Source: Planctomycetota bacterium (lineage in GTDB: Bacteria > Planctomycetota > UBA8742 > UBA2392). From it: DNA of 64,000 bases. The first letter of the stretch is position 1. Every line of letters starts with the position of its first letter. The stretch covers positions 868,001 through 932,000 of the forward strand of contig JADKGX010000002.1 in NCBI GenBank assembly GCA_016722065.1. Direction: 5' to 3'. The notes under the pieces were generated by a model. The model did no database searches, was not told the origin of the DNA, and was given only the letters and a program-made list of their open reading frames with translations. The position numbers were made by a program, and so were the translations under genes. Shown one piece after another: positions 34,750 to 43,190 of the stretch.

Positions 34750-36906
34750 ATGGCACTTGTCACTTTCAATGGCATTTCTGTGCACTTTGGCGGCCCGCTG
34801 CTCATGCAGGGGGTCCAGCTCGACATCGAGCCGGGACACAAGATCGGCCTGATTGGCCAAAACGGCACAGGAAAATCCACCCTGCTGAAGCTTGTCATGC
34901 AAGAGCTGGAGCCAACAGAAGGCACCGTCATTCGCCAGCGCGGCCTGAACGTGGCCTACCAGGCCCAGGAAATGCGCTACACACCCGGCGCCACAGCCTT
35001 TGATGAAATGCGCCGCGTGTTCACGCAGGATATTCAGCGCCAGCAACGCCTGCACGAACTGGAACACGAGCTTGCCACGGCCGACGCCGCCAGCCGCGCC
35101 GCGCTGCTGCAACACTATGAGCGCCTGCAAACCGAGCACGAGGCCCGCAAGGGCTATGACGTCGAACGCCGCATTGAAACGGTGCTGACCGGCCTTGGCC
35201 TGCCGCGCCCGGCCTGGACGCAGCCGATTGAAAGCTTCAGCGGTGGCGAGCGCAACATTATCGGGCTGGCCAAGATCGTGCTGCAGGAACCGGAGTTGAT
35301 GCTGCTGGATGAACCCAGCAACCACCTGGATATGGAAGGCATTGAGTGGTTCATCAGCTTTCTGCGCCAAAGCCGCGCGGCCGTCGTCATGGTCAGCCAC
35401 AACCGCCACCTGCTGGACGCCACCGTGGAAGAAATCTGGGAGTTGCGCTCGCGCAAGATTACGCGCTGGGCCGGCAACTACAGCGATTTTCAGCGCCAGC
35501 GCGAAGAAGCCATTGCGCTGCAAGAGCGCCAGTTCAAAGCCCAGCAACGGCTGATCAAGCGCATCGAGTTTCAAGCCCGCCGGCTGCTGGACATGGCCAA
35601 GGCCTACGACGACCCCGGCCAGGCCAAGCGCGCCAAATCCATGCTGCAACGCATTGAGCAGATGGACAAAATCGACGCCCCCGACAAACGCGAGAACCGC
35701 TTTCACGCCAACTTGAGCGGCGCCAGTCGCCACGGGCACATCGCCCTGGAAGTAGCCAATCTGACGATTGACGTAGGGCATGGGGCATCGGGCATTGGGC
35801 ATGGGGAACAACTGGACAGCGGTGGTGATAGCAACAGTGATTTCGATGCCCCATCCCCCATGCCCCAAGCCCCAAAACCCGATGCCCCATCCCCCATGCC
35901 CCAAGCCGCAAAACCCGATGCCCCGTCCTCCATGCCCCAAGCCCGGCGTCTGCTGGCGGACGCCAACCTGGAGATCCACTTCGGCCACCGCGTTGCGCTT
36001 GTGGGCCCCAATGGCTCAGGCAAGACCACGCTGTTCAATGCCATTCTGCGCCACGCCAACTGGGAGCAACCAGATGTCGACGTGCAGGACGGGCCCTTTC
36101 ATATCACGGGCCGCATTCGCATTGGCAAAAGCGCCAAGGTGGGCGACTACAGCCAGATTCACGACCAGAAACTGCCGCCTGATGAAACACTGATCACCTG
36201 GCTGATGAACGTGACCGGCCTGCGATTTGAACCCGCCAGCGCCATGCTGCATCGCTTTCTGTTTCACCGTGACGACCTCGAGCGCAAGATTGGCACCCTG
36301 AGCGGCGGCGAAAAATCGCGCCTGCAACTGGCCCGGCTGGTGCACGAAAAAGTCAGCTTCCTGATGCTGGATGAACCCACCAACCACCTGGACATCCAGG
36401 CCTGCGAGCAACTGGAAGAAATGCTGGAGGACTACGAGGGCACGTTGCTGGTGATCAGCCACGACCGCTACTTTCTGGACAAGCTGGTCAATCGCGTCGT
36501 CGAACTGAAAGACCAGAAACTGCAGGTCTATGAAGGCAACTTTGCGCAATGGTGGCAGCAGAAGCACCAGCAGGCCCAGGAAGGCCGCAAGGGTGCACTG
36601 CAACTTCACAGCCAGGCCAAAGCCCACGAACAAAGCGCCGGCGCAGCAGCCAGAGAAGCCACCAAGGCCAAACAGCGCGAGCAACACAAACTGCGCACGC
36701 AGTTGAAAGCCATCGAAGGCAAGATCGAAAGGCTCGAGGCCAGGCAGAGGGAACTGGAACAAAAGCTAGCCGAGGCCTTCAGCGCCAAAGGCACCCAAAG
36801 CGCCCAAGAAGCCGCCCACATCAACGCGGCCTTTGAAGCCACCAGGCAGGAAATCGCCGGCCTGACGACAGAATGGGAAACCCTGGCGGAAGCAGTGGAA
36901 GGTTAG
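34750..36906 (+). CDS. ABC-F family ATPase with an in-frame repeat insertion
   Basis: 718 aa, soluble, with two ABC domains and no TM, as in Uup/EttA-type translation factors. Domain 1: Walker A GQNGTGKST, signature FSGGERN, Walker B LMLLDEPSNHLD. Domain 2: GPNGSGKTT, LSGGEKSR, LMLLDEPTNHLD. The linker (residues about 240-330) is helical and the C-terminus is a coiled coil (QREQHKLRTQLKAIEGKIER). In the first strands of domain 2, between TIDVG and RRLLADANLEIHFG, about 55 extra residues occur, built from three 12-residue repeats of the type DAPSPMPQAPKP. They come from a short-repeat island inserted in frame. Confidence 0.9.
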   Translation: MALVTFNGISVHFGGPLLMQGVQLDIEPGHKIGLIGQNGTGKSTLLKLVMQELEPTEGTVIRQRGLNVAYQAQEMRYTPGATAFDEMRRVFTQDIQRQQRLHELEHELATADAASRAALLQHYERLQTEHEARKGYDVERRIETVLTGLGLPRPAWTQPIESFSGGERNIIGLAKIVLQEPELMLLDEPSNHLDMEGIEWFISFLRQSRAAVVMVSHNRHLLDATVEEIWELRSRKITRWAGNYSDFQRQREEAIALQERQFKAQQRLIKRIEFQARRLLDMAKAYDDPGQAKRAKSMLQRIEQMDKIDAPDKRENRFHANLSGASRHGHIALEVANLTIDVGHGASGIGHGEQLDSGGDSNSDFDAPSPMPQAPKPDAPSPMPQAAKPDAPSSMPQARRLLADANLEIHFGHRVALVGPNGSGKTTLFNAILRHANWEQPDVDVQDGPFHITGRIRIGKSAKVGDYSQIHDQKLPPDETLITWLMNVTGLRFEPASAMLHRFLFHRDDLERKIGTLSGGEKSRLQLARLVHEKVSFLMLDEPTNHLDIQACEQLEEMLEDYEGTLLVISHDRYFLDKLVNRVVELKDQKLQVYEGNFAQWWQQKHQQAQEGRKGALQLHSQAKAHEQSAGAAAREATKAKQREQHKLRTQLKAIEGKIERLEARQRELEQKLAEAFSAKGTQSAQEAAHINAAFEATRQEIAGLTTEWETLAEAVEG
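35777..35952. repeat. Inverted short-repeat island inside the ABC-F gene
   Basis: The left part (35777-35808) repeats GGGCATGGGGCATCGGGC-type words. The right part holds three tandem 36-base units (35845-35880, 35881-35916, 35917-35952 diverging) built from GATGCCCCATCCCCCATG-type words. Left and right arms are roughly reverse complements, so the DNA or RNA can fold back on itself around a 36-base spacer. The length keeps the host frame open. Confidence 0.8.
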
Positions 36907-37368
36907 GGGCAGAATTCTTCGCCCCATGAGCCCCGGCCGAAAGGCCGCGGGTGTCGCGGCGTTTTGCCGCGACGAGCTGTGTGGACACCGTTGTGTCGCC
37001 CCTGACGGGGCTCTACGTCAATGGTCTGCGGGTGTCCCGGCGCTTACGCGCCGGGCTACTGTCTGACGGCCCTGCGGGCCTGAAAGCCGGGGGCGCCTTT
37101 TGATTCTTGGCGTCTCGGCGTCTCGTCGGCTTGGCGTCTCGGCGTCTTGGCCCCTGGGCGTCTCGGCGTCTCGTCGGCTTGGCATCTTGGCGGCTTGGCA
37201 TCTTGGCGGCTTGCTTTGATTTTTGCGGCTTGGCGGTTGTTTCGTGGCGTGGCGGCTCGGCGGCTTTACGTACGGCCTTTGCCGTGGTTCCCAGGTTTCT
37301 TGCCCCGGCGCAGGGCCGGAAGTGTCGCCTGGCTTGTTAGGCTTTCGGCAACTCGAACTGGAGATGCC
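36907..37368. repeat. Non-coding repeat region: five hairpins and a GGCGTCT-word array
   Basis: Between 36935 and 37080 lie five consecutive small hairpins: 36935-36946 (GGCC-GAAA-GGCC), 36953-36973 (8 bp, loop GTTTT), 36998-37011 (5 bp), 37036-37055 (8 bp, loop TTAC) and 37068-37080 (5 bp). From about 37108 to 37240 follows an irregular array of 7-9-base words (GGCGTCTCG, GGCTTGGC, GGCATCTTGGC). No gene is credible here; the minus-strand frame is a repeat translation. This resembles REP/BIME-like elements. Confidence 0.7.
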
Positions 37369-38064
37369 ATGAAAGCCCGTCAACCTGAACCCGAAACCCC
37401 TTCCATACGCGAACTGGCCTGGATGATGCCCGCCGGGCCTGACCGCGAGCTGCTGTTTCAATACGCCGCACAGTTCCAGCACGAACTTGGCAAACAGCGC
37501 ATGGTGCTGCACCTGGAACGGCTGGATGCAACCTCGCGCGCCATGGTCGCCGGACTGGAGGCGCGCAAGAACGATGTCACGGTGAAGGTGGCTGTGGGCA
37601 CGCGTGAGGGTCTTCGCGCCGTGGCGCTTTCCGAAAAGATCATGCAGCGCCTGGACGAAATCGAAACCGAAGGGTTCAAGCTGGCCCGCGCACGCATTTA
37701 TGCAGAGACCGGCCGACGCGTCTGCCACTTGGACCAGCCAAAGGCCCAGGCCGCCACGCCCGCAGCCGCACCCGCAGCCACGTCCGCGCCGGCCCCAGCC
37801 ACGGTAGAGCCGCTGCACCCGGACCTCGAAGCCGCGCTGAAGTTCACGCCCGACCCCAATGCAACCGCGCAAGAATTGCAGGACATGATCACCGAGCTTG
37901 TGTTTGAAAGCGACGAGGACCTGGACGCGGCGTCAGACCTGGAGGTCTCGATTCGCAGCGCCAAGCTGATGGCAGTGCGCAAAGCACAAAAGGCCCGTGG
38001 CATCGACTTCGTGAGGGAAACGGCCGATTTCTTCAACCTGGCTGGTGTTGGCAGCGTGACGTAG
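37369..38064 (+). CDS. Hypothetical protein with Ala/Pro linker
   Basis: 231 aa from MKARQPEPETPSIRELAWMM; the frame upstream runs into the repeat array and is not used. It is soluble, with no signal peptide. Residues 15-125 are helical and charged (ELLFQYAAQFQHELGKQRMV, ALSEKIMQRLDEIETEG). An Ala/Pro linker (TPAAAPAATSAPAPATVEP) joins a C-terminal helical segment (LQDMITELVFESDEDLDAAS). No family is recognised. Flanking repeats on both sides suggest an isolated gene in a plastic region. Confidence 0.55.
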   Translation: MKARQPEPETPSIRELAWMMPAGPDRELLFQYAAQFQHELGKQRMVLHLERLDATSRAMVAGLEARKNDVTVKVAVGTREGLRAVALSEKIMQRLDEIETEGFKLARARIYAETGRRVCHLDQPKAQAATPAAAPAATSAPAPATVEPLHPDLEAALKFTPDPNATAQELQDMITELVFESDEDLDAASDLEVSIRSAKLMAVRKAQKARGIDFVRETADFFNLAGVGSVT

Positions 38065-38424
38065 CGATGACGGTCGGTTCAGGTTCAGGTTCAGGTTCAG
38101 GTTCAGGTTCAGGTTCGGGGTTCAGGTTCAGGTTCAGGTTCAGGTTCAGGTTCGGGTTCTCGTTCTGGTTCAGGGGCGGGTTGGAACGTAGGGCCGGAAA
38201 CGGCCCCCTCAAATCAGTCGCACCCGCCACGGTGGCGGGTGCGCTGAGCGTAGAAAACGGCTTGGGGGCCGGTCTTCCAAGTCTATGTTCGCAATCGCTG
38301 TGCCAATCGCTCCTGATTCGTAACTTGTTGCAAAAGCTCTGGTTACGACTTCTCCACAGGTTACTGCGATTAACAGCCCTGTGTAATATCTGCTCAGACG
38401 CCCTTTCAGGTGTTCCCCAGGTTA
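38065..38424. repeat. Gene-free stretch with GGTTCA hexamer array and a hairpin
   Basis: 38076-38160 is a near-perfect array of about 14 GGTTCA units with a few GGTTCG variants. A perfect 11-bp palindrome-type hairpin lies at 38219-38243. From about 38280 to 38420 the sequence is AT-richer than average, with one near-consensus DnaA-type nonamer (TTCTCCACA); one such site is not enough to propose an origin. No gene is supported. Confidence 0.7.
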
Positions 38425-39951
38425 TCAGCCACGGTATTCCTCATCTTGCTCAATGATTGCCAGCACCCAGTCAAACTCGCCGCTGATCACCTTGCTGCCG
38501 CAATAGCCGCACACGCCGGCGCGGCTGATTTTGTCCAGCGGCGCGCCACAGCTTGGGCAGGTCGCGGGGTCGCCGCCGGGCTTGTGGTCACGGTCGCTGC
38601 GGCGCACCAGGGTCCAGTACTCACTGAATTTGCGGGGCCGGGTCTTGCTGCCCTCAAACATCCCGTTGGGCTTGATGTTGTAGTCAATCATCGAGGCGAA
38701 AATCCGCAGGGTCACGGAATCAAACCAGGCATCGTGTTCCAGCTTGGCCACCTGCATGTCCAGTATCTGCACGTTTTCAAGCACGTTGCGGGTGCCCGTG
38801 TCGGCAAAGCGCTGCAGCCAGTAACGGTGCGAATCAAAGATCGTGTCTGTTTCAAAGGGCCGCAGTCTTGACTCGTCAAGACTTGTCCAGCCCTGCTGGA
38901 TTTCCATGAACATGTGCCGCGCCCGGGCATGCAGGGCCGGCCACGAAAAACCCGGGTCGCGGGCCGAAAGCGCCCGGCGCGCCGAAGCAAGGTCCGGCGA
39001 GAAAATCGTGGGCAGGTCGGTGCCGACTTCCACGCCGCCACCAACCACGGCCTCGCCTACGGTCTGGCGTTGCAGCGTTTCCACGCGGCGCACCTGCCAG
39101 TCGCGCTGACCACCACCGACCATGGCGCCGCAACTGGTGCAGGTGCCGTCCAAACGCGGCTCTACGGGCGATCCGCAGCTTGGGCAGCCCAGCCGCAGGG
39201 CTTTTTCGGGCGCCTGCGTAACCACCGTTCGCGGCCGACTGAAGCCAAACCGCTGCACGTAAAAGAAGCGCGCCTTGTTGCCGCCGGTTTCTTCGACCAC
39301 GTTGGCCTTGTAATCCACATTGACCCAGATGCGGTCGGCCTGCACGGTGACGTCGGCAATCGTCAACGACCCCACAATGACTTCATGCACGCGCACCTGC
39401 ATGGCGGTCATGCGCTGGCGCATGTCAGCTGAAAGATAGGGCACAATCGCCGCGTTGTCGCCGCGCAGTCCAAGGCCGCCGCGCGACTCATGAAACTTGA
39501 CGAAAATCAGGTGCGCGAAATCCAGAAACAGCACACGCGAAAAGTTGGGGTCAACCTGCCGGATCTGCCGCACGCCCTGGTTCTGGCGCCGCTGCTGGGA
39601 CTGGCTTTCAATCAGGCGCCCCTGCGATTGAAGCAGCTTCTGCTTTTCGGCCTTGGATTTTGCGGCCTTGATGAAGAACACGATGCCGCCAATCACCAGG
39701 CCAATCGCAATCACCTTGCCCACGGGCCCGCCATCCACCCAAAGGAAGACGATCAGGCGCACCAGCAGGTAAATGATGAACCCGCCGTCCCCGCCGCCGC
39801 CACCGCCGCCTCCTCCGCCGCCGCCGCCGCCACCGCCACCGCCGCCCGAGTACCCACCGCCGCCGCCGGCGCGGGCTTCCAGCTCACTGGCGAACAGGCC
39901 CGCAAGCAGCGGAACAAGCAGCAGAAGCCAGATCAGCCAGCGACGCGGCAT
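38425..39951 (-). CDS. Tim44-like membrane protein with poly-Gly tract and zinc ribbons
   Basis: 508 aa. A signal or TM segment (LIWLLLLVPLLAGLFA) is followed by a run of about 27 mostly Gly residues, a TM pair (IIYLLVRLIVFLWV and VIAIGLVIGGIVFFI), a charged linker and a Tim44-like domain (RVLFLDFAHLIFVKFHESRG, TIADVTVQADRIWVNVDYKA). Two four-Cys zinc ribbons follow: CPSCGSP..CTSCGAM near 255-280 and CPSCGAP..CGYCGSK near 475-495. Tim44-like proteins with zinc ribbons occur in planctomycetes, with no known role. The gene is 6 bases behind a TPM-domain gene, with which it probably forms an operon. Confidence 0.75.
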   Translation of the reverse strand: MPRRWLIWLLLLVPLLAGLFASELEARAGGGGGYSGGGGGGGGGGGGGGGGGGGDGGFIIYLLVRLIVFLWVDGGPVGKVIAIGLVIGGIVFFIKAAKSKAEKQKLLQSQGRLIESQSQQRRQNQGVRQIRQVDPNFSRVLFLDFAHLIFVKFHESRGGLGLRGDNAAIVPYLSADMRQRMTAMQVRVHEVIVGSLTIADVTVQADRIWVNVDYKANVVEETGGNKARFFYVQRFGFSRPRTVVTQAPEKALRLGCPSCGSPVEPRLDGTCTSCGAMVGGGQRDWQVRRVETLQRQTVGEAVVGGGVEVGTDLPTIFSPDLASARRALSARDPGFSWPALHARARHMFMEIQQGWTSLDESRLRPFETDTIFDSHRYWLQRFADTGTRNVLENVQILDMQVAKLEHDAWFDSVTLRIFASMIDYNIKPNGMFEGSKTRPRKFSEYWTLVRRSDRDHKPGGDPATCPSCGAPLDKISRAGVCGYCGSKVISGEFDWVLAIIEQDEEYRG

Positions 39952-39957
39952 GGGTTC

Positions 39958-40614
39958 TCAGGGCAGGCGAATCAGCGGCTTGTCGGGTAACTCGTTGGTG
40001 TCATCGGCCGGTCGTGGAAAGCACTCCCCGCAGGCCATGCCAAGCTGCAACAAGGCTTCCTCCAGTGCAGCCACCGGGTCACCCTTTGCGTTGGCCAGCG
40101 CGGCTTTGATCTCTCCCAGTTTGCTGTCATGCACCTTTTGTTGCAGGCCGATATCGGGCATCAGGCGCAGTTCGCCTTCCAGCACGCTGATGAACAGCAG
40201 GCAGGCATTGCGCTGGCGTGTCAGAGATATGTTCTCGCGCGTGAACGTGGCCTGGGCTGCCATGTCTACGGCCGCCAGTTGCTTCCAGCGCGGGATCAGC
40301 AGGCGCTTGATGGCCGGCACGCGGTTGCAAAACCACGCGCCCAACGCCCCCAGAACCACGCCCTCCAGCAGCAGCAATGGCGGGTCCGCCGATACATTCA
40401 GTGCGTAATCGCTGAACACAAAGGCCCCCAGAAACGCCAGCACGGCAAGCGCGCAGCCCAACAGCATGATGCGGCCCTCATAGCGGCTGGCCGCAGGCGC
40501 AAGTACCACGACAAACTCGCACCCGGTGCGGGTTTCGGCCTGGCCAATGGCTTTCTCGATGCGATCGAGGGATGCCGGGCGCAGCAGTACAGGGTTGCGC
40601 AGCGCGTTGCCGAT
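39958..40614 (-). CDS. TPM-domain membrane protein, apparent ATC start
   Basis: 218 aa if started at ATC (40614), 6 bases after GGAGG; no ATG, GTG or TTG gives the whole domain. The first usable GTG (40509) cuts into the fold. The N-terminal residues IEKAIGQAETRTGCEFVVVL match the opening of TPM domains (phosphatase/repair-associated, YgcG-like), and TM helices follow (IMLLGCALAVLAFLGAFVF, LLLLEGVVLGALGAWF). The rest continues the TPM-like helix pattern (RQRNACLLFISVLEGELRLM), ending in LIRLP. It directly precedes the Tim44-like gene. A sequencing error at the start codon would explain it too. Confidence 0.6.
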   Translation of the reverse strand: MGNALRNPVLLRPASLDRIEKAIGQAETRTGCEFVVVLAPAASRYEGRIMLLGCALAVLAFLGAFVFSDYALNVSADPPLLLLEGVVLGALGAWFCNRVPAIKRLLIPRWKQLAAVDMAAQATFTRENISLTRQRNACLLFISVLEGELRLMPDIGLQQKVHDSKLGEIKAALANAKGDPVAALEEALLQLGMACGECFPRPADDTNELPDKPLIRLP

Positions 40615-40692
40615 GACGCACCTCCGGGGTCAGCTTAGGCTTTGGGTCAAAGGGCGAATCTACAAAACACCGCGAGGTCTGTAACGCGCCGC

Positions 40693-40730
40693 AAAATTGA
40701 CAACCCCGCGCCGATTCGGGCGCGGGGTTG
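40693..40730 (-). terminator. Terminator after the Ser/Thr kinase gene
   Basis: 12-13-bp stem (40701-40712 with 40718-40730), five-base loop, and TTTT on the minus strand just beyond. It ends the kinase transcript. Confidence 0.85.
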
Positions 40731-40742
40731 AGGGCAATCCGC

Positions 40743-43022
40743 TTAGTCCTGTTGCTTGACTGGTTGCTGGGCCACTTCGGCAAAGCGAAGTTCCGTGTGC
40801 TGTTCGTAGCCCGGGTAAATCGCGTCAAAATGCAGTGTGCGCACGCCTGCACCGCCGGAAACCGTCCAAGTAACCACGGCCGCAGGCGCCAGGCCATGTG
40901 TGGCAAACCAGGTGGCGATTTCGCGGTGGCGCGAGACGCTGTCTTTGATGTTGGCAAAGATCTGCGTGAATTCGTGGCCCTGGGCGGCATCCATGGGTTG
41001 CAGGTGGGTTATGCCGGCGCGGGCTGCTTCCAGCTTGATCTCGCGCTCCAGGCCGTCACACAGGGCGCGGTCGGCTGCATTTTCGTCCAGGCACAGCAGC
41101 AGCACTTCGATTTCGCCCGTGGCGGCTTCCGGCTTCAGGCCGTGCTTCTGCCAGCGCGGCTGCAGGTCTTTGGTCAACTCGACACGACGGTCGCGCAGAT
41201 GGCCCACCAGCGTAGGCACCAGGTCCAGGCGTGAAACCGCCACCGGGTAAACAAACCGGTCTGGCGCGGCGTTGCGGGCCAGGGCGTCATCCACGGCCAG
41301 ATAGTACGGGGCCAATGGCTTGTTTTCGGGGCTCAGGTTATTGGCCAGGCTGGTTTGCGTGGGCACGCTGGATTCGCGCCTGGCCTCATTGCGGTTGTGG
41401 CTGGCGGCAGACAGAAAGACCACGCTGGTTACGCCAATGGCGGCAAGGCCACCCACCAGAAACAGAATCGCCGCGGCCTTGCCAATGCTGAAGCCGCCCT
41501 TGGGTCGATACGCCGGGGCGCTGTACCAGGCGCCATAGCCGCCGGGCGCTGCTGCCAACTTGTTGCGCCACTGGGTGTTATTGGCGGGCTCCGGCGTTGC
41601 CAGGTGCGGCGGCACAGGCATGCCTTTGAAACTGGGAAGGTCCGCGGGCTTGACCTCATGCAACTGTCCCGTCGAGGCCGCCCAGAACAGGTAATCAATG
41701 TCCGTCAGCATGGCCCGGGCGTTGGCATAGCGCTGGTTCATGCCTGTCATGGCGCGGTTGACGACCCATTGCACGGCCAGGGGTACTTCGGCGGGCAGGC
41801 GCGAAAGCGCGCCGCTGGTTGGAAACTCGCCACTTACAGCAAAGAACAGCACGGCGCCAATGCTGTAGACATCGAACTTGGCAGCATCGACTTCGCGCAC
41901 CTCGCGGCCGTCCAGTGCCAGTTTGACCATTTCCGGGTCGCGGAAATATTCCGTGCCGTGGGTGGTCAGTTGCGCCATGCTGGAAAGCGGCGTCATCAGG
42001 CCGATATCGACCAGGTAGATGCGCTCGCCGGCGATGATCAGGTTATCGGGCTTGATGTCCTTGTGAATCACGCCCGCTTCGTGGTACTGGGCAATGATCT
42101 GCAACAGTTGGTGCACATAGCCAAGGCTCATGCGCACGTGTTCGGGCAGATGGCCAGCACCCGTGGATTGCTTGAAGTTGCGCAGCACGCCCTTGGTCAG
42201 CGTTTCGCCGTGATAATAGGGCATGACGTACCAGAAGGCGTTCTTGCCCAGGCTGCTTTCGACGATCAGCCCCATGCGCTTGGCCAGTTCCGCAGCCTGG
42301 CTTTCGCGAATGACGGATTCCAGGCTGCCGCCCTGGCGCAGGTCAAAGTACTTCAACACATGCAGCGGGCCGCCTTGTTCGTCGGTCTTTTTGCGCACGA
42401 CGTACAGGCGTGCGCTGGAACCGCCGGGCGGCAGTTCGTCGACCACAACGTAGTTGTCCGGAAACTCCAGGGGCTGGTCCGAAGCCGCCCAGGCCGCATT
42501 GGCCACATAAAGGCGCCAATCCTGGTTGGCGCGCTCGATGCGTTTTTCCAGCGAGGCAAACAGGCCGCCCAGACCGAACGTCTTGCTCCAGGCCCGGCTG
42601 ATGCCCAGCAGTGCCCGACCGGCGTTGGCCCAATCCTTGGCTACTTCATGGCCCAGGGCACGGCGCCGGCCGCGCAGGCGTTGCAGGTTCGGGGCATCGC
42701 GGTGCGAGGTAATGCCGGCCAGCCACTCCTCCAGGACACGCACAACCCAGTACGCGCTGCTGACCGATGCCTCAATCGTATAGCGCACAAAGTTGACGCC
42801 GTCGCCCAGGCTCCAGCAGGCCGCCACGATCACAAAGATCGGCCACAGGAAAAACACCGCCACAATAAAGTGAATCACGTTGCCGATGGTCAGCGGCGAT
42901 TTGCCGCCACGAAAGCCATGAATGTGGGCGGTGTGCCGGGCGCGGTCGCGCCAGCGCCAACGCCGCGGCGCAGCCCCGGCCTCGGCGCTGTCGATGACTT
43001 CGGCAGTTTTGTAATCAGCCAT
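40743..43022 (-). CDS. Membrane Ser/Thr protein kinase with atypical catalytic motifs
   Basis: 759 aa. TM helices near 49-70 (VIHFIVAVFFLWPIFVIVAA) and 515-535 (AAAILFLVGGLAAIGVTSVV) flank a PknB-like kinase domain (about 190-470). Catalytic loop HKDIKPDN (Asp322) has Lys where HRD usually has Arg. The metal motif DIG (Asp339) stands for DFG, and the ATP Lys lies in HVLKYFD. FDVYSIGAVLFFAVSGEFPT is the F-helix region. The core residues are present, so activity is likely. The C-terminal 220 residues form an unknown alpha/beta extracytoplasmic domain (LVPTLVGHLRDRRVELTKDL). It lies near an FHA protein, a natural phosphothreonine reader. Confidence 0.85.
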   Translation of the reverse strand: MADYKTAEVIDSAEAGAAPRRWRWRDRARHTAHIHGFRGGKSPLTIGNVIHFIVAVFFLWPIFVIVAACWSLGDGVNFVRYTIEASVSSAYWVVRVLEEWLAGITSHRDAPNLQRLRGRRRALGHEVAKDWANAGRALLGISRAWSKTFGLGGLFASLEKRIERANQDWRLYVANAAWAASDQPLEFPDNYVVVDELPPGGSSARLYVVRKKTDEQGGPLHVLKYFDLRQGGSLESVIRESQAAELAKRMGLIVESSLGKNAFWYVMPYYHGETLTKGVLRNFKQSTGAGHLPEHVRMSLGYVHQLLQIIAQYHEAGVIHKDIKPDNLIIAGERIYLVDIGLMTPLSSMAQLTTHGTEYFRDPEMVKLALDGREVREVDAAKFDVYSIGAVLFFAVSGEFPTSGALSRLPAEVPLAVQWVVNRAMTGMNQRYANARAMLTDIDYLFWAASTGQLHEVKPADLPSFKGMPVPPHLATPEPANNTQWRNKLAAAPGGYGAWYSAPAYRPKGGFSIGKAAAILFLVGGLAAIGVTSVVFLSAASHNRNEARRESSVPTQTSLANNLSPENKPLAPYYLAVDDALARNAAPDRFVYPVAVSRLDLVPTLVGHLRDRRVELTKDLQPRWQKHGLKPEAATGEIEVLLLCLDENAADRALCDGLEREIKLEAARAGITHLQPMDAAQGHEFTQIFANIKDSVSRHREIATWFATHGLAPAAVVTWTVSGGAGVRTLHFDAIYPGYEQHTELRFAEVAQQPVKQQD

Positions 43023-43190
43023 GGCATCCCCCGGGCAGCCAGCACATGCAGGCCGTGCAATCGGCCACCCGTGATTAGGGAAAAGCTCTCCCCCGATTTC
43101 AGCATCATAGCAACGCCCGGGCCACGCCGTCCGGCATACCGTCGTTGCTTGTGCGCTGGCTGCAAGCTATTGCGGGGGTCCGGAGGCCAC

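Noticed and set aside
37013..37201. 62-codon minus-strand frame rich in RRDAKPTRR
   Set aside because: It is a translation of the GGCGTCT word array, not a gene.
38076..38160. CRISPR array
   Set aside because: Six-base tandem units with no spacers and no cas genes.
38280..38424. Possible replication origin (AT-richer gap with a DnaA-like nonamer)
   Set aside because: Only one near-consensus box, no dnaA/dnaN or gidA nearby, and no box cluster.
41355..43190. Very long plus-strand open frame running into the kelch gene
   Set aside because: It is antisense to the Ser/Thr kinase, whose motifs are intact; open only because of high-GC codon bias.
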